Shown piece after piece: positions 17,551 to 30,843 of a DNA stretch of 64,000 bases. Position 1 is the stretch's first letter. Every line of letters begins with the position of its first letter. The notes under the pieces are model-generated. The model searched no databases and was not told the origin of the DNA. It saw only the letters and a list, made by a program, of their open reading frames with translations. The position numbers and the translations under genes are program-made. Source of the stretch: Smaragdicoccus niigatensis DSM 44881 = NBRC 103563 (lineage in GTDB: Bacteria; Actinomycetota; Actinomycetes; Mycobacteriales; Mycobacteriaceae); NCBI RefSeq assembly GCF_000380645.1, contig NZ_AQXZ01000018.1, positions 558,001 through 622,000 on the forward strand. Reading direction: 5' to 3'.

Positions 17551-18432
17551 CTATTTGGACTGCGGCAGCTTCACGCCGGAGGTTCGCGCGGCGGGGGCCG
17601 ACGGCGGCGGGACCATCGGTCCGATGTCTCCGTCGGGTGCGGTGTCGAGGTCGACGATGACGGGTGCGTGATCGCTCGGACCGGTCCCCTTGCGCGCTTC
17701 GCGGTCGATCCACGCGGCCTGGACACGTTGCGCCACCGGCGAACTCGCGAGGATGAGGTCAATCCGCATGCCGAGGTTCTTGTGAAACATTCCGGCGCGG
17801 TAGTCCCAGTAGCTGAACACTTTTTCATTCGGCCACCGGTCGCGAACAACGTCATGCAGACCGAGCGCCTGCAGATCACGCAGCGCGTTCCGCTCCGGCA
17901 CGGTGACGTGCGTCTGCCCGATGAACGCCTTCGGATTGAACACGTCGGCATCCGTGGGCGCGATGTTCAGGTCGCCGCAAACAAGTGCGTTCCCCGGTCC
18001 GGCCTGGACGTCGTCACGCAGCTTCGCGAGCCATTCGAGCTTGTAGTTGTAGTGATCCGAATCTGGCTCTCGACCGTTCGGGACATACAGCGAATGAACG
18101 CGGATGCCCCCGCAGACCGCGGATATCGCTCGCGCCTCGACGTGTGGGAAGCCGGGCTGGTCAGGCAGCCCGACAGCGACACTCTCGAGCCCGACCTTCG
18201 ACAGGATCGCCACGCCGTTCCACTGCGGCTCACCGTTGACCGCGAGCTCGTAACCACGCGACTCCAGCTCATCGCCGAGGAAGTTCCAGAACCAGTCCGT
18301 CGTGACCTTCAGCTCCTGCAGACAGACGACGTCGGGCTGCCGCTGATCGAGCCAGGGCAGGAACCGGGGCTGTCGAACCTTGATCGAATTCACGTTCCAC
18401 GTAGCGATACGCACCCGATCAAGGTTAGTCAC
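17551..18432 (-). CDS. xthA: Exodeoxyribonuclease III (AP endonuclease)
   Basis: A 293-residue member of the exonuclease III/APE1 family that nicks DNA at abasic sites in base-excision repair. The catalytic set is present: TWNVNSIKVR, LQELKV with the metal-binding Glu, VCGDLNIAPTDADV, and GPSDHAPVIVD with the C-terminal Asp-His pair. The start overlaps the stop of the CBS gene by 4 bases. A ~30-residue tail follows the catalytic domain. It converges on the M23 pair. Confidence 0.93.
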   Translation of the reverse strand: MTNLDRVRIATWNVNSIKVRQPRFLPWLDQRQPDVVCLQELKVTTDWFWNFLGDELESRGYELAVNGEPQWNGVAILSKVGLESVAVGLPDQPGFPHVEARAISAVCGGIRVHSLYVPNGREPDSDHYNYKLEWLAKLRDDVQAGPGNALVCGDLNIAPTDADVFNPKAFIGQTHVTVPERNALRDLQALGLHDVVRDRWPNEKVFSYWDYRAGMFHKNLGMRIDLILASSPVAQRVQAAWIDREARKGTGPSDHAPVIVDLDTAPDGDIGPMVPPPSAPAARTSGVKLPQSK

Positions 18433-18857
18433 CCCTGCTGGATGTACGCCTCCAGGTAGCCCCGGTCGTCCTCGAGTTGGGCGATGCGGTTCTTGACCAC
18501 GTCGCCGATACTGACGATGCCCGCGAGCGCACCGTCGTCCACCACCGGCATGTGCCGAATGTGTCGTTCAGTCATCGTCTCCGCCAGGCTGTCGACGGTG
18601 TCGAAGCTCGAACAGACGACGACGGACGTGGTCATGATCTCGGCAACCTTGGCGTCGAGGATGGCAGCCCCGCGGTCATGCAGCCTGCGCACGACGTCGC
18701 GCTCCGAAACGATGCCAACGACGCCGGACCGATCGGTGACCACGACCGCACCGATGTTTTGGTCAGAAAGGACGTCGAGCAGCTCGGCGACCGTCGCGTC
18801 TGGTGTGACGGTCGCAACGGCCGTCCCCTTGTGATTCAGAATGTCTGCGATCTTCAT
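18429..18857 (-). CDS. Two-CBS-domain protein
   Basis: A 142-residue protein made of a CBS domain pair (about residues 8-60 and 72-125), seen in IGAVVVTDRSGVVGIVSERDVVRRL and RHMPVVDDGALAGIVSIGDVVK. Stand-alone CBS pairs bind adenine nucleotides or SAM and act as energy or ligand sensors. The partner is unknown. It is coupled to the exonuclease III gene by a 4-base overlap, which may only reflect gene packing. Confidence 0.92.
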   Translation of the reverse strand: MKIADILNHKGTAVATVTPDATVAELLDVLSDQNIGAVVVTDRSGVVGIVSERDVVRRLHDRGAAILDAKVAEIMTTSVVVCSSFDTVDSLAETMTERHIRHMPVVDDGALAGIVSIGDVVKNRIAQLEDDRGYLEAYIQQG

Positions 18858-18922
18858 CGCAACTCCCGGTCAGCACTGTCTATCCCTCTACGTTAACCCT
18901 CATATCCCCACTACCTGCGGTA

Positions 18923-20059
18923 TTACACCGCGCGGCGACGTAGATAAATGAGTCCGCCGACAGCAGCTCCCACCACAGTGAGCAGCCCGGCACTGAGCAG
19001 CGGGCGGTAGAAGAACCAGGCAAGGGCGATCGCCGAGGCCCCCAGGAGAGCCGTCAGCACGAGCGCGATGAGCATGACGCCGAAACCCGCCGCTTTGCCC
19101 ACAATCGGGATGAAACTGACCAATGTCGGCAGCGGAAACAGCAGCATGACGAATCCGACGAACATCACCAGCAGCCCGACGCCGCGGAGAATCCAGGTGA
19201 GAACGCGGTTGTCGTCATGTGCCTTCTCGAACATCGCAGCGGGTGGTCGAGTGCCTTTGTCGATCAAGAGCAGGCGATCGCCCGCATCGGTTTGATAGGC
19301 AGCGACCGAACCGGCGGATTGCTCACCGATCACGCTCACGGACGAGGCGTCCACGACCTCGAAAGAAATACGGAGGTCGCCTACAACGGGATTGTTCGGG
19401 TTCGCACCGACGTAGATCTCCTGTCCCAGGCGCTGCGCGGGCGGACCCGTGACCGCGATGACCTTGTCCGCAAACTCGTCCACCAGAGGCAAGGTTTGGG
19501 CGCCGTCCAGCTTGCCCAGTACCTCGGGTCCGAGCCGGAAGGCTCCGACGTCACCACGGGGCGCGACGTTGGTCGCGTTGTCGAACCGTTTCGCTGGATT
19601 CTCATGCCCCCACTGATCGTGGAAGCGCGACGAGTCGTGCACGTCGTCGTCCCAGTCGGTGCGATAGACGTACTTGCCGCTCGTCTCCCGGTTGTCGCCG
19701 TAGCCCGGAGAACTGCTCTGGCTCTCCTCGATCCACTGGTACATCTGCACGATTCGACGCAGCTGAACCATCGGGACCGAGATTCCGAACACCGGATCGG
19801 ACGCTTCCCCGGCGAGCTGAAGCGGCCCGGTGAAGTAGACGAGTCTGCCGTTGTTGCGATCGTCCAGCGCCGAAACCGGCACGGCGACAAACGCTCTCGC
19901 ACCTTCGTCAAGCGACTTCGCGGTCTGGACAGAACGGCCTTCATTCCAGAACACACCGATGACCGACCCCGGAATCAGCACAATCCCGAGAAGCGCGGCG
20001 ATGAAGGACGCGCCGACGCGGGACAACCACGATTGATTCGCGGTTGTCCCGTTGACCAT
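18923..20059 (-). CDS. TMEM43-family membrane protein
   Basis: A 378-residue protein of the TMEM43/LUMA family. One membrane helix lies near the N-terminus (about residues 15-35), then a large loop of about 240 residues with family-like FWNEGR, GPLQ and QMYQWIEES, and three or four helices at the C-terminus (LLVMFVGFVMLLF, AGFGVMLIALVLTALLG, LLTVVGAAVGGLIYL). ATG 20059 overlaps the stop of the DUF1707 gene by one base; a longer open frame exists but lies inside that gene. Function in bacteria is unknown. Confidence 0.82.
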   Translation of the reverse strand: MVNGTTANQSWLSRVGASFIAALLGIVLIPGSVIGVFWNEGRSVQTAKSLDEGARAFVAVPVSALDDRNNGRLVYFTGPLQLAGEASDPVFGISVPMVQLRRIVQMYQWIEESQSSSPGYGDNRETSGKYVYRTDWDDDVHDSSRFHDQWGHENPAKRFDNATNVAPRGDVGAFRLGPEVLGKLDGAQTLPLVDEFADKVIAVTGPPAQRLGQEIYVGANPNNPVVGDLRISFEVVDASSVSVIGEQSAGSVAAYQTDAGDRLLLIDKGTRPPAAMFEKAHDDNRVLTWILRGVGLLVMFVGFVMLLFPLPTLVSFIPIVGKAAGFGVMLIALVLTALLGASAIALAWFFYRPLLSAGLLTVVGAAVGGLIYLRRRAV

Positions 20060-20391
20060 CAGAGTGCCAGGAGCAGCAAAATCGCGATCACGACCGCCAC
20101 CACTCCGACCAAGGCGATCGGGATCAGTGGCCGATGGTTCGAAACCGGCACCAGATCCGCCTGACTCGCCGGCCAAATCGCGACGGCGTCCTTGCGGACG
20201 AGCTGGCCTTTACGCGGCAGGTCGGTGAGCAGAGCGTCGAGTTCGGACTGGTATCGCGCCGCACCCGCGGCGGAGGAACGCTGTTCGAACTCTGACATGT
20301 CGATTCGCCCGGCGGCAAAGTGCTCGCCGAGTTCGTTCAGCACCTTCTCGCGTTCGGTGTCCCCGATCCGAATCTCGCTCGTGTCACCCAT
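20059..20391 (-). CDS. DUF1707 (SHOCT-like) membrane protein
   Basis: A 110-residue protein. The N-terminal ~55 residues (IRIGDTEREKVLNELGEHFAAGRIDMSEFEQR) are the actinobacterial DUF1707 domain, a short two-helix motif often attached to membrane or regulatory proteins. A single C-terminal membrane helix (PIALVGVVAVVIAILLLLAL) ends the protein. It leads the operon with the TMEM43 gene, translation-coupled by a one-base overlap. Confidence 0.87.
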   Translation of the reverse strand: MGDTSEIRIGDTEREKVLNELGEHFAAGRIDMSEFEQRSSAAGAARYQSELDALLTDLPRKGQLVRKDAVAIWPASQADLVPVSNHRPLIPIALVGVVAVVIAILLLLAL

Positions 20392-20427
20392 GGCTGCAGT
20401 TTAGGTCGGTCGCAACGCCGATGCCGT

Positions 20428-23280
20428 TCATCGACAGGTGGGAATGCCGTCGGGAGCGATTCCGGTCAGAACGCGCCATTCTTCGGCCGAGAGATCAGTT
20501 CCTGCGGCTGCGCACGCTTTCGCGAGCCAGACGTTCGGGTCCATCTCCCGAGTAACGACCAGGTCGTTGGTGCCTGCCAACCGGGCGACGTCGTTGACGA
20601 GCAGGCGGCCGTCTGGCGAGAAGGCGGGCCCCGTCAGCACACTGTCTCGCACAGCGGGCAACGTTCCCAGCAAGGTCGCCGTCCGCAGATCGAAGATGTC
20701 CAAGGTGTTTTCGTCTCGCCGCCGAACAACCAGGTTCCCCTGCTCATCCGCGACCGGCGCGCGGAAGTACGACTCGTCGCCGGCGATAACGCGCACCAGA
20801 GAGGAGCCGCGTTTATCCCAGACTTCGAGCTTTCCCGAAGCGCGCTGAATCAACAGAAATGGGCCTGCGAACCGGGCGTAGACCACGTCTTCACCGGCAA
20901 TTTCACCCACTACCTGATGTTTTGCGAGGTCGTAGATCTGCACCGACCCGGCGATCACACTGCTGCTGAAGGGCTTGGAAACGATCGCGACCAGGTCGGC
21001 GGCAGAGCTGACGTCAGCATCTGTGTACAGGACTTGGGAAGCCTCATCCGCCGGCAGACTGGGTTTGGGAATGGTCTCTCGTATCTCACCCGTATCGGAG
21101 TCGTAAACGAAGATGACACCGTCCGCCCCGACGACGATCGCCGTCGACTTGTCAGGGGCGAGAGCGGCCGCAACAGGATCTCGGGTCCCGGGCACGATCA
21201 AGAGTTGGTTCTCTTCGATACCTGTCGCTGCGCGGGTCGGCTTGGTGGCGGCGATCAGCAAACGGCCGTTCTTTCGCCACATCGCTTGGCCCGGCACATT
21301 TGTCTTCAATTGCGGTGAATCGACAGCACTGGGAAGCGGTTCCACGGCTGCAGGCGTTTCACCGAATATTGCGATCCGCTTGCTGTCTGGAGCCACGCTG
21401 ACCAGCGCAGGTCCGCACGCCCAGCACGTCGTCGACGAAAACCCGATGGTGGCCGCGTGTGCAAGCCTGTCGACCTGGTCCAAGTCCCACAGTGCGACGA
21501 GGTTCCCCGTCGCCGACACGAGATGATGGTTGTCTCCAAGGAAACTGAGCAGTCCCGACGTGACTTTCTCAGCGCCGGAGACCTCAACCGACTGTTCGGT
21601 CGCCGACATCGACAGAGTTTTCTCTTTGTCCCTTGCTACAACCGGGGCGACGAATATCGAGCCATTGTTCGCGATAGCGACTGTCGTACCATCCGAACTC
21701 AAGACGACCGAGGTGAAGGTTCCGCGAGTGGGTACCTGAGCCTCCAAGTCCCATCTGTACCCGTCCGGCAGATTGAGTCCGCGCATCTGCCACACCTGGG
21801 TCGTCGTCGAGCCCAGGGTGGCGGCAACAAACTGACCGTTGCCAGACGGAAGCGACACCATCTGGTGGCCGCCCAAGCCGAGGCTGCCGGCTTCGATCAC
21901 AGTCCCGTCGCTGATCTGGCGACGCTCCCAGCGGCCGCCCGTTCCGAATGACAGAAGATCGTGATCGGTCGCAACGAGGTGGCCTGAATTCATATCCTCG
22001 GACGAATACGAGAATTGCGCTTCCGGGGTTTTCTGGCTGGTGTCCAGCACTTCGACGGTTCCATTAGTTCTCGACGTGCAACAGGAATTTATGGCCACAA
22101 ACTCACCTGACGGGGACACCGCAACTGCGCTGATTCGGTCGCCGTGGAGAGCAGGCAGATTCGCCGTGGGTACGCCGGATCGCCACAGGAAAACTGAGGT
22201 CCGGCCCGCGGCCGCGACAACCGACGCATCGGCGCTGACCGCCAGTGACGTCACCGCATCGGGAAGCTTCAGCAGGGTTCGCGGCGCTGGATCGCCGATG
22301 TGCCACCGCATCACCCGGCCGTCTGCGAGACCCGCAACGATCGCCGTTCCGTCGCTGCTTCCCACGAGCTGAACTATTCGCCCGCCTGCGTCGAGGTAGC
22401 GCACGAGATACGGATTCGCCGTGTTCACCCGCATCAGCGCCGCCAGGGTCTGCGGGTTGGGATCGATCTTGTACGCACTGACAGCCAAGAGCATCGCCGC
22501 CCGCGGATTCGTTGACAGTTCGGTCACCGAGGTGGCCGCAAGCTGCCGTGCCAGCGAAATTCGGCTCTGTGTGTCTGCATGCCCCTTCTGAATCACGGCG
22601 ACCACGGTGGCCACCAGCGCCCCGACAAGAAGAACTGAGAGCCCCACCAACGCGCCGCCCGCCCAACGCAAAGTGCGGCGATGCTCGATGTAAGCCTTGG
22701 ACGACAGTTCGTGAACGGGCATCTGCCGAACCGCAGCCGCGATGCTCAACACGGCCGCATCGACATTGGGCCCATGATCGCTCCGTGGCACGCTGACCCA
22801 GACAGGTTCGTCGGCGAACTTCCCGCGCAGGCTCGGCGGGATCGCGTTGGAATCAGACGAGAAATCACCGATTTCGCGGTCCCATCTCAGGACGCCCGCC
22901 GTGTTCACGATGATGAGGTTGTCGAGCGGGCGGTTTTGGATCCACCAACTGACTTCTCGATCGACCCACCAGGACTGCGCAGCCTCCGGCGACGCCATCA
23001 GGATCAGCCACGTGGATTGACGAAGACCGCCTTCGATCCGGCCCCACAGTTTCGGACCCGCGCCGATGCTCGTTTTGTCGACGAATACCTTCATGACTGG
23101 CGGCCGATACCAACGTTTGGCCAGCTTTTCGATTCCGTTTTGCAGCTTGGCGATCAGCGCCCGGTCACGTTCACCGCTGTACGAAATGAAGGCGCCGAAG
23201 CCAATTGACGGAAGCCGCCGGCCAAACCGCAGCCAGGTCATTCTCGAATTGTGGCGCGGAACGACCATTGCCGCAGGCAT
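20428..23280 (-). CDS. TIR domain - TM helix - beta-propeller protein
   Basis: A 950-residue protein. A TIR domain spans about residues 27-165: FISYSGERD, VFVDKTSIGAG, STWLILMASPEAAQSWWVDREVSWW. Glu109 in that last motif is at the place of the catalytic Glu of TIR NADases. A membrane helix follows at about 205-230, then a helical linker (ARQLAATS...PRAAMLLAVSAY) of the kind found before WD40 regions, and about 650 residues of WD40-like blades. The TIR domain would be cytoplasmic and the propeller outside if the helix crosses once. It could be an immune-type sensor/effector. ATG 23280 is the default start; ATG 23241 is possible. It stands alone. Confidence 0.85.
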   Translation of the reverse strand: MPAAMVVPRHNSRMTWLRFGRRLPSIGFGAFISYSGERDRALIAKLQNGIEKLAKRWYRPPVMKVFVDKTSIGAGPKLWGRIEGGLRQSTWLILMASPEAAQSWWVDREVSWWIQNRPLDNLIIVNTAGVLRWDREIGDFSSDSNAIPPSLRGKFADEPVWVSVPRSDHGPNVDAAVLSIAAAVRQMPVHELSSKAYIEHRRTLRWAGGALVGLSVLLVGALVATVVAVIQKGHADTQSRISLARQLAATSVTELSTNPRAAMLLAVSAYKIDPNPQTLAALMRVNTANPYLVRYLDAGGRIVQLVGSSDGTAIVAGLADGRVMRWHIGDPAPRTLLKLPDAVTSLAVSADASVVAAAGRTSVFLWRSGVPTANLPALHGDRISAVAVSPSGEFVAINSCCTSRTNGTVEVLDTSQKTPEAQFSYSSEDMNSGHLVATDHDLLSFGTGGRWERRQISDGTVIEAGSLGLGGHQMVSLPSGNGQFVAATLGSTTTQVWQMRGLNLPDGYRWDLEAQVPTRGTFTSVVLSSDGTTVAIANNGSIFVAPVVARDKEKTLSMSATEQSVEVSGAEKVTSGLLSFLGDNHHLVSATGNLVALWDLDQVDRLAHAATIGFSSTTCWACGPALVSVAPDSKRIAIFGETPAAVEPLPSAVDSPQLKTNVPGQAMWRKNGRLLIAATKPTRAATGIEENQLLIVPGTRDPVAAALAPDKSTAIVVGADGVIFVYDSDTGEIRETIPKPSLPADEASQVLYTDADVSSAADLVAIVSKPFSSSVIAGSVQIYDLAKHQVVGEIAGEDVVYARFAGPFLLIQRASGKLEVWDKRGSSLVRVIAGDESYFRAPVADEQGNLVVRRRDENTLDIFDLRTATLLGTLPAVRDSVLTGPAFSPDGRLLVNDVARLAGTNDLVVTREMDPNVWLAKACAAAGTDLSAEEWRVLTGIAPDGIPTCR

Positions 23281-23296
23281 TCATACCGGAAACGAA

Positions 23297-23942
23297 TTAG
23301 TGCATCGCGTTGACGAGATCGCTAAGCTCCAGCCCCACCAACGACTCGCGGAAAACACGTGACGGACTGTCCGGAACCACAGCGTCGCACGGGATCACGA
23401 GCACCCGACAGCCAGCGGCCTCGGCGGATGCCACACCCGTCGGTGAGTCTTCGATCGCCAGGCAGTCAGTCGCGGCAACACCGAGCAACTCCGCCCCCCG
23501 AAGGTACGGGTCGGGAGCCGGCTTGCCGTGCGCCACTTCGTCTCCGCACACCGTGACGTCGAACCAATCGCCGGGCAGGCTGTGAATCACCCGGTCGACC
23601 TGAGCACGCTGGGTGTTCGTCACGAGGGCGGTCGGAAAACCCGCCTCGCGCACAAGTCGCAGCGCTTCGAACGCGCCCGGGCGCGCCTCGGCACCGGCGT
23701 CGAACAGTTCGCCGATGCGGTTCTTCAGCCACTTGTCCGAGGTCGCCATCGCCTCAGGGTCGGGTTCGAGCCCGAGCGCCGCGAACACGACGCGCTGCAT
23801 CGTGACACCCGACGATCCGTACAGCGACACCCGGACCTCATGCGTCATCGTGCCGCCGAGATGCTCGGCAAGCTCGTAAAGCGCTATGGTCCAGAGCTTT
23901 TCAGAGTCGAGCAGAGTGCCGTCCAGGTCCCAGAGGACAGCC

Positions 23943-23953
<11 letters not shown>
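23297..23953 (-). CDS. HAD-family hydrolase (phosphatase-like)
   Basis: A 218-residue HAD hydrolase, subfamily I, of the beta-phosphoglucomutase/phosphatase type. Motif I is DLDGTLLDS with the nucleophile Asp, motif II is the Thr in ALVTNTQ, motif III the Lys in HGKPAPDPYL, and motif IV is AIEDSPTGV. Starting at ATG 23953 it overlaps the metH stop by 11 bases, so it is the second gene of the metH operon. The open frame continues upstream inside metH but has no domain there. The substrate cannot be predicted. Confidence 0.9.
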
Positions 23954-27491
<3,538 letters not shown>

Positions 27492-27602
27492 ATTAGTGGT
27501 CCCTGCAAATACGTTGTGCTCCGATCGTAGGACACGCGGCAGTGTCGCAGTAGAACCAACGGACACGAGCTAATGTCCACGGACGCCGATGAAGGTAGGT
27601 AG

Positions 27603-28487
27603 ATGAGCGCCAGCGAGCAGTCCGACAGCGAGCTCGAGATTCCGGTTCTCCGAGACCCGGTGCTGGTCGCGGCGTTTGAAGGTTGGAACGACGCCGGTGA
27701 TGCCGCCAGTGCCGCTCTCGAACACCTCGAGCTCATCTGGGACGCCGAACCGCTCGCCGAACTCGACGCCGAGGACTACTACGACTACCAGGTGAATCGG
27801 CCGACCGTTCGCCAGGTCGACGGTGTGACCCGCGAAATTCAGTGGCCCTCGACGACCATCGCGATCGCTTCCCCGCCCGGCGCCAACCGCGATGTCGTTC
27901 TTCTCCACGGCATCGAGCCGAACATGCGCTGGCGTGCGTTCTGCTCGGACATCCTCGATTTCATCGAAGAACTCGGCGTCACGAAGGTCGTCATCCTCGG
28001 CGCACTGCTCGCGGACACTCCGCACACTCGCCCGGTTCCGATCACCGGCTCGGCGTATAGCGAAGAGGCTGCCAAGCAGTACGCGCTCGAGCAGACCAAG
28101 TACGAAGGCCCCACCGGAATCGCCGGTGTTCTGCAGGATGCGTGCGTTCGGGCCGGCGTACCGGCGCTGTCCTTCTGGGCGGCCGTTCCGCATTACGTCT
28201 CGCAGCCGCCGAACCCGAAGGCGACGCTCGCGCTTCTGCACCGCGTGGAAGAGGTTCTCGACGTCGAGGTGCCGCTCGCCGAATTGCCGGCCCAGGCCGA
28301 GGAATGGGAGCAGACCGTCAACGAGATGGTCGCCGACGACGAGGAGATCACCGAGTACGTCCGCACGCTCGAGGAGCGCGGTGACGCCGAGGTCAATCTC
28401 TCGGAGGCGGTCAGCAAGATCGACGGCGACGCGATCGCGGCCGAGTTCGAACGCTACCTGCGCCGGCGCGGGCCGGGTCGGCTGTAG
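27603..28487 (+). CDS. PAC2 family protein
   Basis: A 294-residue PAC2 (proteasome assembly chaperone 2-like) protein, with VLVAAFEGWNDAGDAASAALEHL at the N-terminus, VVLLHGIEPNMRW, VVILGALLADTPHTRPVPITGS and a helical C-terminal third. In actinomycetes such proteins are conserved next to metH and mshC (Rv2125 in M. tuberculosis). Their exact role is not established; the link to proteasome assembly comes from the eukaryotic and archaeal members. It is divergent from metH over a 111-base gap. Confidence 0.92.
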   Translation: MSASEQSDSELEIPVLRDPVLVAAFEGWNDAGDAASAALEHLELIWDAEPLAELDAEDYYDYQVNRPTVRQVDGVTREIQWPSTTIAIASPPGANRDVVLLHGIEPNMRWRAFCSDILDFIEELGVTKVVILGALLADTPHTRPVPITGSAYSEEAAKQYALEQTKYEGPTGIAGVLQDACVRAGVPALSFWAAVPHYVSQPPNPKATLALLHRVEEVLDVEVPLAELPAQAEEWEQTVNEMVADDEEITEYVRTLEERGDAEVNLSEAVSKIDGDAIAAEFERYLRRRGPGRL

Positions 28488-28495
28488 TTCGGCCC

Positions 28496-29476
28496 TTAGT
28501 TGGGCTTTGCCGCCTTGACCGGCGTGCCCAATCCCATCTGGCGACCGAGTTCATCGGTGAGACTGCGGACGAACGTCGCGCTCAGGTGGTGCCAGTCCTT
28601 GTAGACGATCATGTTTCCGACGACGGCGGGGCATTCCGTTGCCGTGCACAGCGCGGGAGTCAGGTCCAGCGACTTGAACAGCGGACGCGACGATGCGAAT
28701 TCGACCGCCGGGTTCACCGGCGCGACGACGACGTCACGCACGCTGCCGCACGCATCCGCGTCTCCGCCTTGCGACAGACAGGTCGGCGTCTCCCAGTCCC
28801 CCGATGTGCTGCGCGGCCACGGCGTATCCCGCAGTCCGTAGACCGTGATTCCGGCGCTCATGAGCTGATCGAAGGCATCGACGTAGCCCGGCGGCAGCCA
28901 GTCCCCCATGCCGCTCGGCGCGGGCCGAGTCGACGTCGTGAAGACCGCGTACGGCTTTTCGTGCTTGAGCCGATCGAGCACGCGCAGGTCCCAGTCGTAG
29001 CACTCGGGGTACGGCGTGAAGTCGGTCTTGAGCGGCTTCGGATCAGTCGACAGCGGGCAGCCCATCTTCAGGTACGTCTTGACCTTGAAGCCGTTGCGCT
29101 TGCCCAGAATGTCGAGCGCTGTGATCCACATTTCGGCATGCGAGCCACCGACCAGCGCGATCGTGCGCTTTGACTGGCGATCACCGTAGACGCCGACCTT
29201 GATCTGGGACTCGGTGAAGTCGCTGATCACCTTGTCGATCGTGGTCTGCGGGAAGTCCTGCTCGACCTTGTCCAACGACGGGATCGGAGGCAGGGCGGGA
29301 ACATTCAGTCCTTCGAGCAGCGCCCGCCCACCCGGATACTTCGTCGGGTCCGGCCCGGCCGGGATCGACGACGAATCAGCGGTCGGAGCGCTCGTGCCGA
29401 CAACCGCCGCACTGCCGGTTTGCGAGCAGCCAGCAAGAAGGACGGCGCCGGCGACGAGAAAACTCGCGCAGCGCAT
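28496..29476 (-). CDS. SGNH-fold lipoprotein
   Basis: From ATG 29476 this encodes 326 residues with a lipoprotein signal (MRCASFLVAGAVLLAGCS, lipobox LAGC). The body is an SGNH domain like the one fused to OafA-type acyltransferases: VGGSHAEMW carries the nucleophile-position Ser, and WHHLSATFVRSL near the C-terminus the catalytic His. It should be anchored outside the membrane and may add or remove acyl groups on surface glycans. No acyltransferase membrane domain is present here, so it would act alone or in trans. Confidence 0.82.
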   Translation of the reverse strand: MRCASFLVAGAVLLAGCSQTGSAAVVGTSAPTADSSSIPAGPDPTKYPGGRALLEGLNVPALPPIPSLDKVEQDFPQTTIDKVISDFTESQIKVGVYGDRQSKRTIALVGGSHAEMWITALDILGKRNGFKVKTYLKMGCPLSTDPKPLKTDFTPYPECYDWDLRVLDRLKHEKPYAVFTTSTRPAPSGMGDWLPPGYVDAFDQLMSAGITVYGLRDTPWPRSTSGDWETPTCLSQGGDADACGSVRDVVVAPVNPAVEFASSRPLFKSLDLTPALCTATECPAVVGNMIVYKDWHHLSATFVRSLTDELGRQMGLGTPVKAAKPN

Positions 29477-29604
29477 GCGCGAAAACACTCGAGACACGGG
29501 CAGAAGACTCCATCGGGCGTAGACAGGCACGGACGAGTAGCGGGAACCGGTCAGCAAATTATGCCAAGCCCCGGCGACCAAGATCACCGTATCGAAATGA
29601 CGGT

Positions 29605-30843
29605 TTAGACGGAAATGCCCAGCAAGGCGTCCACTGTGCGGAACACCAAGTCGGGCGCAGCACTGTCGTTGCCCCCGATGTCAAGGGCGTGTTTGCACCA
29701 ACCATCGACGGCCGCAAGCGCTTTCGGCGTATCAAGATCATCGGCGAGGTGCTGGCGCAGTCTGGCCACCGTATCTTCGGCGTTCGGGCCGGCGGAAAGG
29801 TCGCACGCACGGCGCCACAACGCGAGTCTCTGCTCTGCATCAGAGAGGACTGTAGCCGTCCATGCCCGGTCCTCGCGGTAGTGACGGGACATCAAACCGA
29901 GCCGGACCGCCATGGGGTCGACGCCGGTCCCCCGCAGCTTCGAAACGAACACGAGATTGCCGCGGCTCTTCGACATCTTCTCGCCGTCGAGCCCGATCAT
30001 CCCCGTGTGCACATAGTGGCGCGCGAACCGGACGCCCGGGTGCAGCGCCTCCGCGTGCGCGGCGCTGAATTCGTGATGCGGGAAGACGAGATCCGAACCG
30101 CCACCCTGGATGTCGAATTCGACGCCGATGCGGTTCACGGCGATAGCCGAGCACTCAATGTGCCAGCCGGGGCGGCCGGGGCCGAACGGCGACGGCCACG
30201 ACGGCTCACCCGGACGTGCCGCACGCCAGATGAGCGCGTCGAGCGGGTCCCGCTTGCCCGGCCGGTCGGGGTCGCCCCCACGCTCGGCGAAGAACTGCTC
30301 CATGGTCGAGCGATCGAACCCGGACTCGTAGCCGAATGATTCGGTCGCATCGATCGAGAAGTAGACGTCCGGAAACTCGGCGTCGTCGACGACATAGGCA
30401 GCGCCGGCAGCGACGAGCTTTTCGGCCATCGCAACAACTTCCGGAATGGACTCGACCGCACCGATGTAGTCGCGAGGAGGCAGCACCCGGAGGGCCTCCA
30501 TGTCCTCGCGGAAGAGCGCGGTCTCCCGAAGGCCGAGAACGACCCAGTCTTCGTTGTCTCGGTTGGCGCGCTCGAACAACGGATCGTCGACGTCCGTCAC
30601 GTTCTGCACGTAATGAACCTGGTGGCCCTGGTCCCGGAGAACTCGGTTGATGAGATCGAACGTCACATAGGTGGCGGCATGTCCTAGGTGCGTTGCGTCG
30701 TACGGAGTGATTCCACAGACGTACATCGTCGCGGTCTTGCCGGGACTGACCGGACGGACGGCTCGATCGGAGGTGTCGTAAAGCCGTAAAGCGGGACCTT
30801 GCCCCGGAATCACAGGGACATCGACACACGACCACGACTGCAT
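29605..30843 (-). CDS. mshC: Cysteine:1D-myo-inositol 2-amino-2-deoxy-glucopyranoside ligase
   Basis: MshC joins cysteine to GlcN-inositol with ATP in mycothiol synthesis. The 412 residues align along their length with the mycobacterial enzyme, from [17 protein letters not shown] at the start to VDALLGISV. It has the class I synthetase signatures: [12 protein letters not shown] (HIGH-type), KMSKSRG, the zinc Cys in YVCGITPYD, and the MshC-specific [20 protein letters not shown]. It marks the organism as a mycothiol producer. It stands alone on the minus strand, divergent from the secreted-protein genes. Confidence 0.98.
   Translation of the reverse strand: MQSWSCVDVPVIPGQGPALRLYDTSDRAVRPVSPGKTATMYVCGITPYDATHLGHAATYVTFDLINRVLRDQGHQVHYVQNVTDVDDPLFERANRDNEDWVVLGLRETALFREDMEALRVLPPRDYIGAVESIPEVVAMAEKLVAAGAAYVVDDAEFPDVYFSIDATESFGYESGFDRSTMEQFFAERGGDPDRPGKRDPLDALIWRAARPGEPSWPSPFGPGRPGWHIECSAIAVNRIGVEFDIQGGGSDLVFPHHEFSAAHAEALHPGVRFARHYVHTGMIGLDGEKMSKSRGNLVFVSKLRGTGVDPMAVRLGLMSRHYREDRAWTATVLSDAEQRLALWRRACDLSAGPNAEDTVARLRQHLADDLDTPKALAAVDGWCKHALDIGGNDSAAPDLVFRTVDALLGISV

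Noticed and set aside
27492-27602. Cobalamin riboswitch before metH
   Set aside because: Only 111 bases separate the divergent starts and I see neither the B12 box nor the expected multi-stem layout.
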